DNA of 64,000 nucleotides, from the NCBI RefSeq assembly GCF_963678635.1, contig NC_087069.1:36251959-36315958 (forward strand), in the 5' to 3' direction. Each line of letters opens with the position of its first letter. Positions within the stretch are counted from its first letter, which is position 1. Below the pieces are notes generated by a model, which worked only from the letters and a program-made list of their open reading frames with translations, searched no databases and was not told the DNA's origin. Below are positions 19,592 to 29,193 of this stretch, piece after piece. The DNA is from Symsagittifera roscoffensis (lineage: Eukaryota > Xenacoelomorpha > Acoela > Convolutidae). The translations under genes were made by a program, and so were the position numbers.

Positions 19592-22500
19592 TCAGCCTAT
19601 ACTTAAGTAATATTTCTTATGTAGATATACTTGTATGTTCGTATCAGAGAATATCACGTGTACAAGCGCGTACAATTCCCGAGGATGCAGTCTTCCTCTA
19701 TTTGGATCGTACACTGGAAGCGAAAGCTCCTTCACGTCCATTTCCACAAGGAAGTCCCTCAGCCTCGTCAAAGACAAGACTAGATTTTCTGGGTCCACGT
19801 GTTGCTTCTCTGTCGCCCTCGTTACCAGGAAGCATAAGTACTTTCCCGGTATTTGCGACACCGCCGGGGGTAAGGCTGCTACGCCCCCTATCCCTGGTCT
19901 TTGCTTCCAAAGGAATTCCACGTTTTTATATTCCCTCTTAAAATCTGCCGCTAGCGCCGTCCTAAAACTCATGTCTGCGGTGATAGCTACCGCACATGTT
20001 CTGTTTGTGAGTATGAAATCACTGTCTGTTAGTATTATGTTACTAGAATATTCATTTGGTAAATTAAAATATGACTCAACTACCCTGCCTATGTCAGGTT
20101 TCTTAGGTTCTTTACCTGTTTCTGCTTCTAAGTTTCCTGTTTCTCTTGCTATTCTCAATTTTTTTATTATCAAGTTTTCAGTGTGGGTAAGTCCTACCCC
20201 CACTCCCCGGACAAAAATATCCATCGGCGTCCCCGTCGATCGCATACCGGTTATTAAGTCAAGATTAGAAGCTGGAATGAGAAGTTGTCCTTCCTGGGCA
20301 GCCCAGGAAGGATCATCTCGTTCGGTCTTAATGTATTTCGCGCTTTCGCGATCTACGTCTTGAATCGTAACGCTGGTCTTTTCAGGGTCTGATGTCATTT
20401 CGTTCAGCCACTCTAAGACACGCAGGTTCGTCAGGTCTTGTTCATTTGACTGCTGTTGCTCATCGTCGAACTCCACCTCGGGTTTCGACCAGTCGTCAAC
20501 CCACTCATCGTTGTGATCATCGACTATGTCAATGTCCTGTGACACTGTTATTTCCTCTAAACCCACTACTTCCTCCACTATTTTCTTTAGATCTATCCTA
20601 TCCACTACAAAGTCGTCACCGTAAGGATTGTATTTCTTTCTTAGTCTCGTCCCGTCTTTCTGACGAGTCTGCATCGTGAACGGAAGATCTGGTTCCATGT
20701 TCTTGGGAACCTCTGTCTGTTCGGATTCCTGCCAATCTTCCTCTGCGTAGGGCAAGGTTTCATCGTCCACTTCGATCTGTTCGTTTGGATCCAGGTCCAA
20801 TGGTGTATCCGTACCTTCCTCTACGACTTCGTTTCCATCGTTCTTCTCCCTGGTGCCTTTTTCATTGACCTCACAAGCAGGATCCATCATTAGATAATCC
20901 CCTTCTTCCATGTCTGCAGGTATACACCAGTCTTCTGTCGATGGATTGTGTGGCTTAATGTTCTCGTAGTGGGCGGCTCGGCCAGTACTCAGTCTATAAA
21001 AGCGTCCCTCTTGGTGCACCTCTGTAATCATGAAGGGTCCCCTCCACTTCTTCAGAAGCTTTTTTGTCCCTTTCGGTGGTATAACGTTTTGAAATACCCA
21101 TACGTAGTCTCCCACCGAGTAAGCCTTTGCACCAGCTGCTTTCTTGTCGAATCTTTTCCTCTGCCTTGCCTGTGCCTGCTGAGTGTTTCGTCTACACAAG
21201 TCGTTCAACTCCTGTTGGCGTCTGATCACATCCCTCACGTAGACCTGTGGGGATGTTTTCTTTCCCTCATACTCTGGGTAGAAGAATGTCAAGGGTAAAG
21301 ATTTCTCGTGTCCCGTCAGCATCATGTGTGGACTGACTCCAGTGGTGGAGTGTTGCGTGCTATTATAAGCTCCCATCACCTGTGGAAGGTATCTGTCCCA
21401 ATCGGTCATGTACCTGGAACAATATACTCTCAGCATCGATACTAACGTCCTATTCTGTCTTTCCACTAAGCCATTCGTCTGAGGGTGGTATGTCGTGGAG
21501 TGAGCCTGAGCGACCTGTGACCGTCTCATAAGCTCTTTCGTAAGCTCGCCTACGAAAGCCGTTCCATTGTCCGATTGAAACGTCATTGGACATCCGTGTC
21601 TTGCTATCCACGTATTGATCAGGTGGTCGCATGTCTCTTCCGCTGAGGCAGTTATGCAGGGCACGGCCTCTGCATACTTCGTGAAGTGATCTATCATGAC
21701 CAAGACTTGGTTGTAACCGCTGTCTGTCATGCATATCTTCTGGTGATCTATCTGCACCACCTCGTTGAATTCAGACGACTCAATTGATTGTAAAGGAAAT
21801 CGCAACTTCCTAGGATCCTTGACCTGTTGGCATGACAGACATGCTGTCACCCATTTCTCGCATGCCTTTTTCATCCCAGGCCACTCAAAGCGCTTCAGGA
21901 TCCTCTGATACACTTTGTCGATCCCTTGATGGCCCATCTGATCATGCGACCTGAATAATAGTTCTGTCTGATAGAGTTGCGGCAACACTATCGCGTTATA
22001 TTTGTATAAGACCTTGTCTTCTTCTCTTCTCCTGCAAGCCACGATCCCGTCCTTGTTCAGATATAATCTCCCCTCCTTCTGCATGAAGTATTGTCTCAGG
22101 ATCCTATAGCTGTCTTCTTCCAGGTCACCTTTGTCAGGTGCACCGTTTTCTATCCACCTTTTTAGGTTGCTTGTCATGCGATCATTTCTCTGCGCCCTTA
22201 GAAGGTCCGAGAGTCTGTATCTCGCCTTCAAGTACGTCTTCATGACTCTCATCTGACTGTTCAGCTCGTTGGGCTGATGTGTGTCTTCTTCCATCTTAAC
22301 GCACCAAATCTTCGCCAACGGTTGTGTTTCTTGTTGAAACGGCTGAAGATCAGTCCTGACTACCTCTTTCTGCCGCAACAGGCTTATCGAACGTTTCGAT
22401 ACCGCTATCGTTTCTAAGTCATCCGCTGCGTTGTCAAAGACTCTTTCGCTTGGTATTAGGTAGCGATCACTGTCAGGATCCTGGTACACCTCTCTGTCCA

Positions 22501-24619
22501 GGTTTCTCGCCCGAGTTTCCACTAGTAGCGTGTGTATCGCCAGTTCTGACAGTTCTGATCCCGAGGTCGAATCCCTGTCTGAATAGGTGTTCATTCTCGA
22601 GCTTTCTGACTTATCATCCGTCGAAGGTGTTGTGCTGGAGACTGCACGCTCCTCCAGATCATGTCCGTATTTCCTTCGCATCCATCTGGACTCCCCGGAC
22701 AAAACTTTGTTCTCTAGGTCCTGTTTCTCATCAGGAATTTTCTCGTCTATCTCGGACTCCCCGGACAAATTTCCTTGTCCCGGGTGTTGATCTTGTGATC
22801 GCTGGTTTTTCTCCTTATCCTTCTCCCCGGACAAATAGTCTTGCAGCAGATTTTGTTTTACAACTCCACCCTCTTTATCCCGGTCTACAAAGGTGACAGT
22901 TTTCTTTTGCTTGCCGCTCTCCCGTCCTTTCTGTCCGTAGGAAGTACTGGTTAAAATCTCTTGGGGTATTGAGGATACTAGTTGCTGAACTATTGTCCTA
23001 CAATCCCTCTTGTTCTCTTCGTGCTGTTGTCTGGACGGCATGATCTTCACTTTCTTACTGACTGTTAGCGATGCCACTGCTGCTGTCCACTCGGGGTCAT
23101 CTCTGGTCACTTCTCTTTCTAACAATCCACCCAGCATCCGCATTACTTGTGGTGTGACTTGCACCGTTTTATCCAATAATGAGAGGCTGTTTATATTCAT
23201 GCGAGAGAGTTCTTGCTGGACCAGGTTCGAGCGCAGCAACAAATCTAAGGGGACTGGATCCTCCTTGGACAGGATCTTTATCTCAGCTGCCTTCTCTACA
23301 GGTAACTCAGGATGCCCTGGAATTGGATGTCCAGACTTATCCAACCATCTCGTTAAGGGAAGCGCTTCATAAGTCTCCCCGTCCAGAAACGAGAATCCCT
23401 CCTTTACTTCCGCCTGATTGGCCTGCTTCTGCTCCAATCTTTCATAGAACTCAGTTTTCTTGCTGAGACTGTCAGCATTCTGATGTTTATCACGCATCCT
23501 ATGTTCGATTATCATATGGTAGCCATCCAATCTGACTATCCATCTACCAATATAACTCTGATCCATCGAGTAGGTCTTCAACCAGGATAACGCTCTGTTG
23601 TCCACGCGTAACTTGAAGGGAGCGCTCCCCAAGTATGCACGGTACTTTTCCACGAAGGTGACTACTGCAAACATTTCTGCTTTCGGTGCGCCATATTTCA
23701 TCTCTGTGTCACTCAAGACCTTGCTGCCGTATGCAATGGGACGGAGGACTGTTCTTCCGTTCCATTCTTGCTCTTGATGCAATATTCCTGAGATGGCCAC
23801 CACCGATGCGTCTGTGTCAAGAACATACATGCCCTTTTCTGTAGGCATGCCCAGCACTGGCGCTTCGCACAGTTCCCGCTTTATGTTCTCGAAAGCAACT
23901 TGTGCCTCATCGTTCCATTCGAACTTTTTCCCTTTGTTGCGCATCAGCTTCTGCATCGGGTACACCTTGTCCGCGTATCCTTTTATGAATTCTCGGTAGT
24001 AATTGGCAAACCCTAGGAAGCTCATGAGCTGTGTGTCCGTTCTAGGAGCTTTCCATGTCAGCACAGCCTCTACTGCTTCTGGATCTGGCCTCACACCATG
24101 CCGGTCCACGATTCTTCCCAGGTACTTGATCGAATCCCTAAGGATTTCACATTTCGATGGTTTGCATTTCAAGCCTGCTCTTTTCATACATCCGAAGACC
24201 TCATCGAGTCGATCAATGTGATCCTCCAGGGTTGGTGTCGCTATGACTACGTCGTCCACGTAGCACATCAAGAGATTCCCGTACTTTTTGGTCACTCCTG
24301 TCAAAGCCTGAGCCATCAGCCTTTGAAAGGTTGCTGTTGCATTGCACAAGCCGAAGGGCATCCTCTTCCACTGGTACAACCCCAATTCGCACGCGAATCC
24401 TGTTTTCTCCCTGTCCTTCTTTCGCAGAGGAACCTGCCAGAAGGCAGAACCCAAGTCCAATGTGGTGAAGAACTTTGCATCACCAAGTTTGGATAGGCTC
24501 TCGTCTATTCGCGGTATCGGGTACGCATCTTTAATCGTTACCGCGTTCAAGTAACGAAAGTCGCAACAAAATCTAAGCTGCCCCCTTTCTTTTTCGCCAT
24601 TACTACTCCGCAAGCCCAT
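19592..24619 (-). CDS. pol: Pol: reverse transcriptase, RNase H, integrase and C-terminal macro-like domain
   Basis: The open frame is 1675 codons, numbered here from 24619, though translation probably enters from gag. The RT palm has YVDD at residues 120-123. RNase H follows with its first Asp around 268-270. A low-complexity charged region at about 540-760 contains three LSGE repeats spaced 22 residues. Integrase has a zinc-binding HHCC (Cys927, Cys930) and a catalytic D958, D1017, E1053 with exact D-35-E spacing; a GPF/Y-type module follows near 1200. After an acidic stretch, residues about 1535-1670 match a macro (ADP-ribose-binding) domain in strand order: 'AVAITADMS', 'CFLVTRAT' and a late 'LSLPVYDPNRGRL' loop. 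The usual glycine-rich loops are altered, so ADP-ribose binding is uncertain. The stop codon is at 19592-19594. Confidence 0.93.
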   Translation of the reverse strand: MGLRSSNGEKERGQLRFCCDFRYLNAVTIKDAYPIPRIDESLSKLGDAKFFTTLDLGSAFWQVPLRKKDREKTGFACELGLYQWKRMPFGLCNATATFQRLMAQALTGVTKKYGNLLMCYVDDVVIATPTLEDHIDRLDEVFGCMKRAGLKCKPSKCEILRDSIKYLGRIVDRHGVRPDPEAVEAVLTWKAPRTDTQLMSFLGFANYYREFIKGYADKVYPMQKLMRNKGKKFEWNDEAQVAFENIKRELCEAPVLGMPTEKGMYVLDTDASVVAISGILHQEQEWNGRTVLRPIAYGSKVLSDTEMKYGAPKAEMFAVVTFVEKYRAYLGSAPFKLRVDNRALSWLKTYSMDQSYIGRWIVRLDGYHMIIEHRMRDKHQNADSLSKKTEFYERLEQKQANQAEVKEGFSFLDGETYEALPLTRWLDKSGHPIPGHPELPVEKAAEIKILSKEDPVPLDLLLRSNLVQQELSRMNINSLSLLDKTVQVTPQVMRMLGGLLEREVTRDDPEWTAAVASLTVSKKVKIMPSRQQHEENKRDCRTIVQQLVSSIPQEILTSTSYGQKGRESGKQKKTVTFVDRDKEGGVVKQNLLQDYLSGEKDKEKNQRSQDQHPGQGNLSGESEIDEKIPDEKQDLENKVLSGESRWMRRKYGHDLEERAVSSTTPSTDDKSESSRMNTYSDRDSTSGSELSELAIHTLLVETRARNLDREVYQDPDSDRYLIPSERVFDNAADDLETIAVSKRSISLLRQKEVVRTDLQPFQQETQPLAKIWCVKMEEDTHQPNELNSQMRVMKTYLKARYRLSDLLRAQRNDRMTSNLKRWIENGAPDKGDLEEDSYRILRQYFMQKEGRLYLNKDGIVACRRREEDKVLYKYNAIVLPQLYQTELLFRSHDQMGHQGIDKVYQRILKRFEWPGMKKACEKWVTACLSCQQVKDPRKLRFPLQSIESSEFNEVVQIDHQKICMTDSGYNQVLVMIDHFTKYAEAVPCITASAEETCDHLINTWIARHGCPMTFQSDNGTAFVGELTKELMRRSQVAQAHSTTYHPQTNGLVERQNRTLVSMLRVYCSRYMTDWDRYLPQVMGAYNSTQHSTTGVSPHMMLTGHEKSLPLTFFYPEYEGKKTSPQVYVRDVIRRQQELNDLCRRNTQQAQARQRKRFDKKAAGAKAYSVGDYVWVFQNVIPPKGTKKLLKKWRGPFMITEVHQEGRFYRLSTGRAAHYENIKPHNPSTEDWCIPADMEEGDYLMMDPACEVNEKGTREKNDGNEVVEEGTDTPLDLDPNEQIEVDDETLPYAEEDWQESEQTEVPKNMEPDLPFTMQTRQKDGTRLRKKYNPYGDDFVVDRIDLKKIVEEVVGLEEITVSQDIDIVDDHNDEWVDDWSKPEVEFDDEQQQSNEQDLTNLRVLEWLNEMTSDPEKTSVTIQDVDRESAKYIKTERDDPSWAAQEGQLLIPASNLDLITGMRSTGTPMDIFVRGVGVGLTHTENLIIKKLRIARETGNLEAETGKEPKKPDIGRVVESYFNLPNEYSSNIILTDSDFILTNRTCAVAITADMSFRTALAADFKREYKNVEFLWKQRPGIGGVAALPPAVSQIPGKYLCFLVTRATEKQHVDPENLVLSLTRLRDFLVEMDVKELSLPVYDPNRGRLHPRELYALVHVIFSDTNIQVYLHKKYYLSIG

Positions 24620-27600
24620 GGTGATTTCGAGGGTTCTATCATGTCGTATTCAAGCAACATTTCTATTTCCGCTCGGCACGCTTCCGATTTATGTGGCGTC
24701 ATTCGCCTTGCGCCTTCCCTATGGGGAACGGCGCCCTCTTCTAGTTCGATTTCGTGTTCGACGAAATTACAGCAACCAATGTCCGCCTTATGTTTTGAAA
24801 ATACTTCGGCGTTCCGATCTAGGAGGTCCCGCAATTTTTCAAAATCTCCCTCACCTATTTTTCCTTTTAAATGTTCTATTTCTGGCAAAACCGGTTTGTC
24901 AGAATCTAGTTCATATGACGAGGGGCGTTCCGGAAAATTCGAGCAGCTTGATAAGCCGTCGTCCGTTTCGGATTTCATTGAAAACAATTTACGAATAGAT
25001 TTTAATTCATTAATTCTCTTTAAGATTTTATCTTTATTTGCATGATAAGGACAGTCTTTCACACTATATTTCTTCAAGTTTTGTGTCTCTTCATAGTCGG
25101 TCCTCATCGGCAATGCGTAACCAAGCTTCTTTCCACGCTGGATTGAAACCGTGGTGTCCAGTGTGTTCAACAACACACTGACACACAGTCCGTTTCGCGT
25201 TACCGAGAAGCTCCGGCCTAAAATCACCGAACTCTGACTATTTGGATTCGGTACTAAGCAAACCTGTTTGCTATCACTTAACGAATTTAAATTTCTCATT
25301 CTAAAAATCGCTACTACAGCTTGTCCTGGTTGTAACTTTACTTTTCTATCCAAAAAAACTGGTACCTTATTTTCATCTGTTATTATCCTATTAATGGGTC
25401 TCTTAACATACTTTCGGTCCGGGTTTCTAATCCGTATTAGACCATTGTTTAAGTCAATCATCACGTCAAAGTTCCTGACAAAATCTCTGCCCAAGATGAA
25501 TTGGTCGGCGTCGTCCAGATTCTCTACCACCAGGAAGCTCATCCAAAGGTTCCGTCCTCCCATGTGAAGGACCGTCACCGGTGTTCTTCCGGCTACGTAG
25601 ATAGCTCCTCGATTTGCAGCGGCTAGTCGGAGATTCGTAGGAATCAAATCTTCCCGCGTGAAGCCCATTCTCTCCCAAGTTTTTATCGGCATCACACTCA
25701 CCACCGCGCCTGTGTCCAGAAGCCCTGTGACTCCGATTTTTGTTCCGTTGGTGTCAAGCAGGTGTGCTGTCACATCTGCTTCATATCCAATATGTACCGC
25801 GTCTTGTTCCATCATGGCGTCATGGCCTATCCTGCGGACTTTGAGTTCCTCTTCACCCAAATAGATCTGCCCCATTTGGTCATCATCTGTTGTTATGTAA
25901 GTCCTGGTGTAGATGCTGATTCCATCCACGTTCAGCATTATTTGATACGGCCCATAGACCTCCAAGTAGCGTCCATGAAGTTTCTTCATGCGAGGGCCAC
26001 CCGTCGTTAGTAGTGCTCGCACAGCTCTCGACTCAGTGCGTGGCTCCACCTGCCTCAGATAATCTGCATATGTGTCCAAATGCATTAAAGTGAACTCTGA
26101 TGGTTCACTCAAATTTCTTATTACCTGGTGTCCAGCCACTGAGATTATCGACTGTATCTTCTTTCCTTGCGGCGCCATGCCGAACCTCTTACCGGAGATC
26201 ACTTTAAGTTTCATATCTAAACTGCTTGGTGTTTTCGTCTCCTCGAACTCCGTCGCTTCGAAGGTATTCAGTTGCTCCTGAAGCTTTTCATTTTCCAGTT
26301 CAAGTTTCACTTTTTGTTCGATCTCTTTCGTCACCAGTTCCTGTTGTACTCTATTTAGAGCATCCTTTGCGGCTGCCTTGTAATCGATCTTGAAGTCATC
26401 GGCCGCAGTTGCTGGTTCCGGTTCACATGCTTCTCCTGTTACCGCTTGCATTTTCTTTGCCGCCAGCTCTTGAGGTTTGTCCTTCCTGCGTGCCTCTGCT
26501 TCGTTTAAAAGTCGAGCCTTGCTTGCTTTCACTCCTGATAAAGCTTCTTCATGCCTTGGATGCTTGATGTCTGCCACTGCATCCCAGAATTGTGGACAGT
26601 CTGATTTAAAATGACCTTCCAAGTTGCAAAAGAAACACCTCGGGCCGAATTTCGCAATTACTCCTCTCATGAAATCCTCATGTTCCAACTCTGACGCATC
26701 TTCGTCCTCGAGGCTAAAGCCTATTGCTTTCATGCCTTGTTTATAAGCTGGGCATGCTGACACATGATGGTCTGTTGAACTACAATTAGCACAAGAGCGT
26801 CTCTTGTCCATATCGTCCCTCGGTTTGTACCAATTGTTCCCTTGGTTCGCTGGTCCGTTGTTAAAATTGCCATAATTGTTCTTGTAATATCCAGATCTCG
26901 AAGGAGGTTTCAGCAATAGATACTCTTTCGATTTGAGTCTCAACTCCTCCGGTGTTGGCGCATTAGTTGATAGTGGTGTGTAATGCGTTGCTAGCATCGT
27001 ACGAAGTTCATCGTTTTTCACACCATCGATGAATTTTGAGGCTACGGCCAGGTTCATCCTTCGATTTGACTCATCCGGTTGGCTGCGTCTTCTCAGCATT
27101 TCCAAATCATCGAGAAACTTGTCTATAGTTTCATCTTCCCGCTGCCTCCGTTTCTCGAAGCGCATCATCGCCTGGTGCCCCTGCACCCCTGATCCGAAAC
27201 GGTTTAATAAGATTTCGAAGATTTTCTCAGCAGTGTCACGTTGATACTGTTTCTTGGCCATGACACAGTTCAGGGCTGTCCCTTCTAAGTTGCTGGTGAG
27301 CGCGCTGCATTCCTGTCTCTCAGACAAGTCTTCTTCTTCGAAATGCAGCTTCATTACCTCTATCCAGGTATCAATACAGCCATCAGATTCGTCTTTGTAG
27401 CATCTTGGTTTCTTAAAGACTCTTCTGGACTTTTCACTGCGTTCATTGGTTCTAGATAACCGCGTCAGGAATGTCTCCAAAGACCTGTTCAGGGGTTCAA
27501 ATGCTGTGGCCATTGCCGTAGCATCCCTTGAGTGTCCCGCCTGAGTGTCCTCACACCTTGTCGAAGGCTCTGTGTGCGGTACATCCCTACAATCCGAATC

Positions 27601-29193
27601 ACCATGAGCGTTTCCCGCTTGGCCCATGTGACTCCTCCTCGGGCTTGTATGCCCCATGTTGCCAGAATCGCTTCTCCCGGTCGCATGTGTGCTTTGCGTT
27701 GGTCGTTCGTTCGAGGTTTGTCTGTTCCCCGTTGAACTTGCTCTACTGTTCGGGCCCCATGCTGTATTACCCCTTGTGGCATAGCCTGATGAACTGCCCC
27801 TGCCTCTAGTGGATCCATACGTCTTCCTCCTTTGATGTTCATTGAAGTTCACCCTCGGTTCCCTGCTGGGACCTCCCGAGTTCGGCTCTCCTTCTTTTGG
27901 TCCACTCTTGCTGCTTAGTAGCCCGTCCAACCTATCCATGATAGCCTGAGTTCGCCTCTCCATCATCGCATCTATCTTTGTGTCAAGAGACCCAAGAGAC
28001 TGCTCTTGTTGAATTCTTAACTTCTCCATGTCGGCTCTTAAGCGTAACTCCCTCTGTTCCGCTTCTCTTGTCATTCGCGACAAGTTCCTCGTCATATGTT
28101 CGTCCGTTCTTTCTTTCAAGCGTTTTTCGCTTCTGTCAACTTCTTGTCTGTTGCGGTTTATTTCTTCCCGCAGACTTTCTCTTTCAATGTGAACTGCTCT
28201 TTCTAGTTCACTCATCCTTATCGACATCTGTTCATTTTGTTCTCCTAAACTGCCCACTATGTTGTTTAAGGCTTCCTCTAGTGCTGCCCCGTTATCCATG
28301 AGTGGCGTCACTAGTGGTGGTGTAACTCTGTCGGTCCCAGGTAGCTTCGTGCTGGTCGAGATCCGGGCCTTGACTCTCTGTCTTGACGTCTTTTCATTAT
28401 CTATTTCAGGATCCGCTAACGCGTTGCCAAGCCCTCTGGTTCTACTCTCTTCAGGTTGTGGCTCCGAACTTGTCCTGATCGCGAAGTCCTTCGACTGGCC
28501 CGGTGTGTTTGCCTCTTTGCTTATCGTTGTCACTACACCAAATTTATCCATGGTTCCAGTCTCTCTTCCGACGTGTGCCTCACTCTCATGGATCGAACTA
28601 TTGAGGCTGACTTGAGATCCAAAGTCCCCTTGCTCCTCTTCATCCTCTTCCTCCTGGGACTCCCCATCGTTTCCTGCTCCTCCTCCCATGCTGAATGGAA
28701 AGATGTTTCCGAAGGTGTTCTTCATTCTTTCTGAGAACGATGATGAGGTTGTTTGTTTTCCAGTTCCGCTTGCCATCATAGTGTTGTCTGTCGGAGATCC
28801 TCTAGTTGCCGTTACTTCAGTTGAGATGTCGGACAGTTCCGACATCTCCTCTCGATCCAACGTCCCGGTGGAAGTGGCGAAATCATGGCCTTGTTCTACC
28901 GGAGTAGACTCACTCGCCAGCCTTCTGCCTCTCCCTTCCAGTCCATTTACTCCCTGGTTGTCGTTCATGGTATGGTCCGTATTGACCTCCACTTCTAACA
29001 GTTCTCTTCGCTCTTCTGAGGTCTTCTGACTTCTCGTTTCAACCATTCTGCCTGAAACCGTCCCCCTTTTGTCAGACCGGGATCGCTTGATCCAATCCAC
29101 AAAAGGATCGGTCATCGTTTTTCTTTGCTTTTCAGGTATGAATTTCCTAGAGCTATTACCTCGTTTTGGTATCCTCGACTTGTCTAAACTCAT
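24547..29193 (-). CDS. gag: Gag-protease polyprotein of element 2 (plus N-terminal edge of RT)
   Basis: 1548 codons starting at ATG 29193-29191. Residues about 1-310 are charged and low complexity. Residues about 315-430 form a long coiled coil. Residues about 588-755 are a retrotransposon Gag (capsid) region ('CIDTWIEVMKLHFEEEDL', 'FEILLNRFG'). Two CCHC zinc knuckles follow at 801-814 and 853-866, an unusual tandem pair. After a coiled linker there is a retropepsin with LLDTGAVVSVMP (catalytic Asp1160). The last 75 residues are the start of RT before the frame change near 24581. Gag alone, before the protease, exceeds 1000 residues, far longer than typical Ty3/Gypsy Gags. It acts in particle assembly, RNA packaging and polyprotein cleavage. 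Confidence 0.93.
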   Translation of the reverse strand: MSLDKSRIPKRGNSSRKFIPEKQRKTMTDPFVDWIKRSRSDKRGTVSGRMVETRSQKTSEERRELLEVEVNTDHTMNDNQGVNGLEGRGRRLASESTPVEQGHDFATSTGTLDREEMSELSDISTEVTATRGSPTDNTMMASGTGKQTTSSSFSERMKNTFGNIFPFSMGGGAGNDGESQEEEDEEEQGDFGSQVSLNSSIHESEAHVGRETGTMDKFGVVTTISKEANTPGQSKDFAIRTSSEPQPEESRTRGLGNALADPEIDNEKTSRQRVKARISTSTKLPGTDRVTPPLVTPLMDNGAALEEALNNIVGSLGEQNEQMSIRMSELERAVHIERESLREEINRNRQEVDRSEKRLKERTDEHMTRNLSRMTREAEQRELRLRADMEKLRIQQEQSLGSLDTKIDAMMERRTQAIMDRLDGLLSSKSGPKEGEPNSGGPSREPRVNFNEHQRRKTYGSTRGRGSSSGYATRGNTAWGPNSRASSTGNRQTSNERPTQSTHATGRSDSGNMGHTSPRRSHMGQAGNAHGDSDCRDVPHTEPSTRCEDTQAGHSRDATAMATAFEPLNRSLETFLTRLSRTNERSEKSRRVFKKPRCYKDESDGCIDTWIEVMKLHFEEEDLSERQECSALTSNLEGTALNCVMAKKQYQRDTAEKIFEILLNRFGSGVQGHQAMMRFEKRRQREDETIDKFLDDLEMLRRRSQPDESNRRMNLAVASKFIDGVKNDELRTMLATHYTPLSTNAPTPEELRLKSKEYLLLKPPSRSGYYKNNYGNFNNGPANQGNNWYKPRDDMDKRRSCANCSSTDHHVSACPAYKQGMKAIGFSLEDEDASELEHEDFMRGVIAKFGPRCFFCNLEGHFKSDCPQFWDAVADIKHPRHEEALSGVKASKARLLNEAEARRKDKPQELAAKKMQAVTGEACEPEPATAADDFKIDYKAAAKDALNRVQQELVTKEIEQKVKLELENEKLQEQLNTFEATEFEETKTPSSLDMKLKVISGKRFGMAPQGKKIQSIISVAGHQVIRNLSEPSEFTLMHLDTYADYLRQVEPRTESRAVRALLTTGGPRMKKLHGRYLEVYGPYQIMLNVDGISIYTRTYITTDDDQMGQIYLGEEELKVRRIGHDAMMEQDAVHIGYEADVTAHLLDTNGTKIGVTGLLDTGAVVSVMPIKTWERMGFTREDLIPTNLRLAAANRGAIYVAGRTPVTVLHMGGRNLWMSFLVVENLDDADQFILGRDFVRNFDVMIDLNNGLIRIRNPDRKYVKRPINRIITDENKVPVFLDRKVKLQPGQAVVAIFRMRNLNSLSDSKQVCLVPNPNSQSSVILGRSFSVTRNGLCVSVLLNTLDTTVSIQRGKKLGYALPMRTDYEETQNLKKYSVKDCPYHANKDKILKRINELKSIRKLFSMKSETDDGLSSCSNFPERPSSYELDSDKPVLPEIEHLKGKIGEGDFEKLRDLLDRNAEVFSKHKADIGCCNFVEHEIELEEGAVPHREGARRMTPHKSEACRAEIEMLLEYDMIEPSKSPWACGVVMAKKKGGSLDFVATFVT
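24580..24597 (-). other. Frame change between gag-protease and pol, inside the RT domain
   Basis: On the minus strand an A-rich run followed by five Gs (24585-24581) marks the point where the RT homology moves from the gag-protease frame to the -1 frame. Upstream the gag frame ends in 'WACGVVMAKKKGG' and then reads nonsense to a stop at 24547; downstream the pol frame resumes with 'QLRFCCDFRYLN'. Either this is a programmed -1 frameshift on a purine-rich slippery run, or one G is missing from the homopolymer (mutation or assembly error). The position within RT, not at the gag/pol border, is unusual and favours the indel explanation. Confidence 0.7.
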
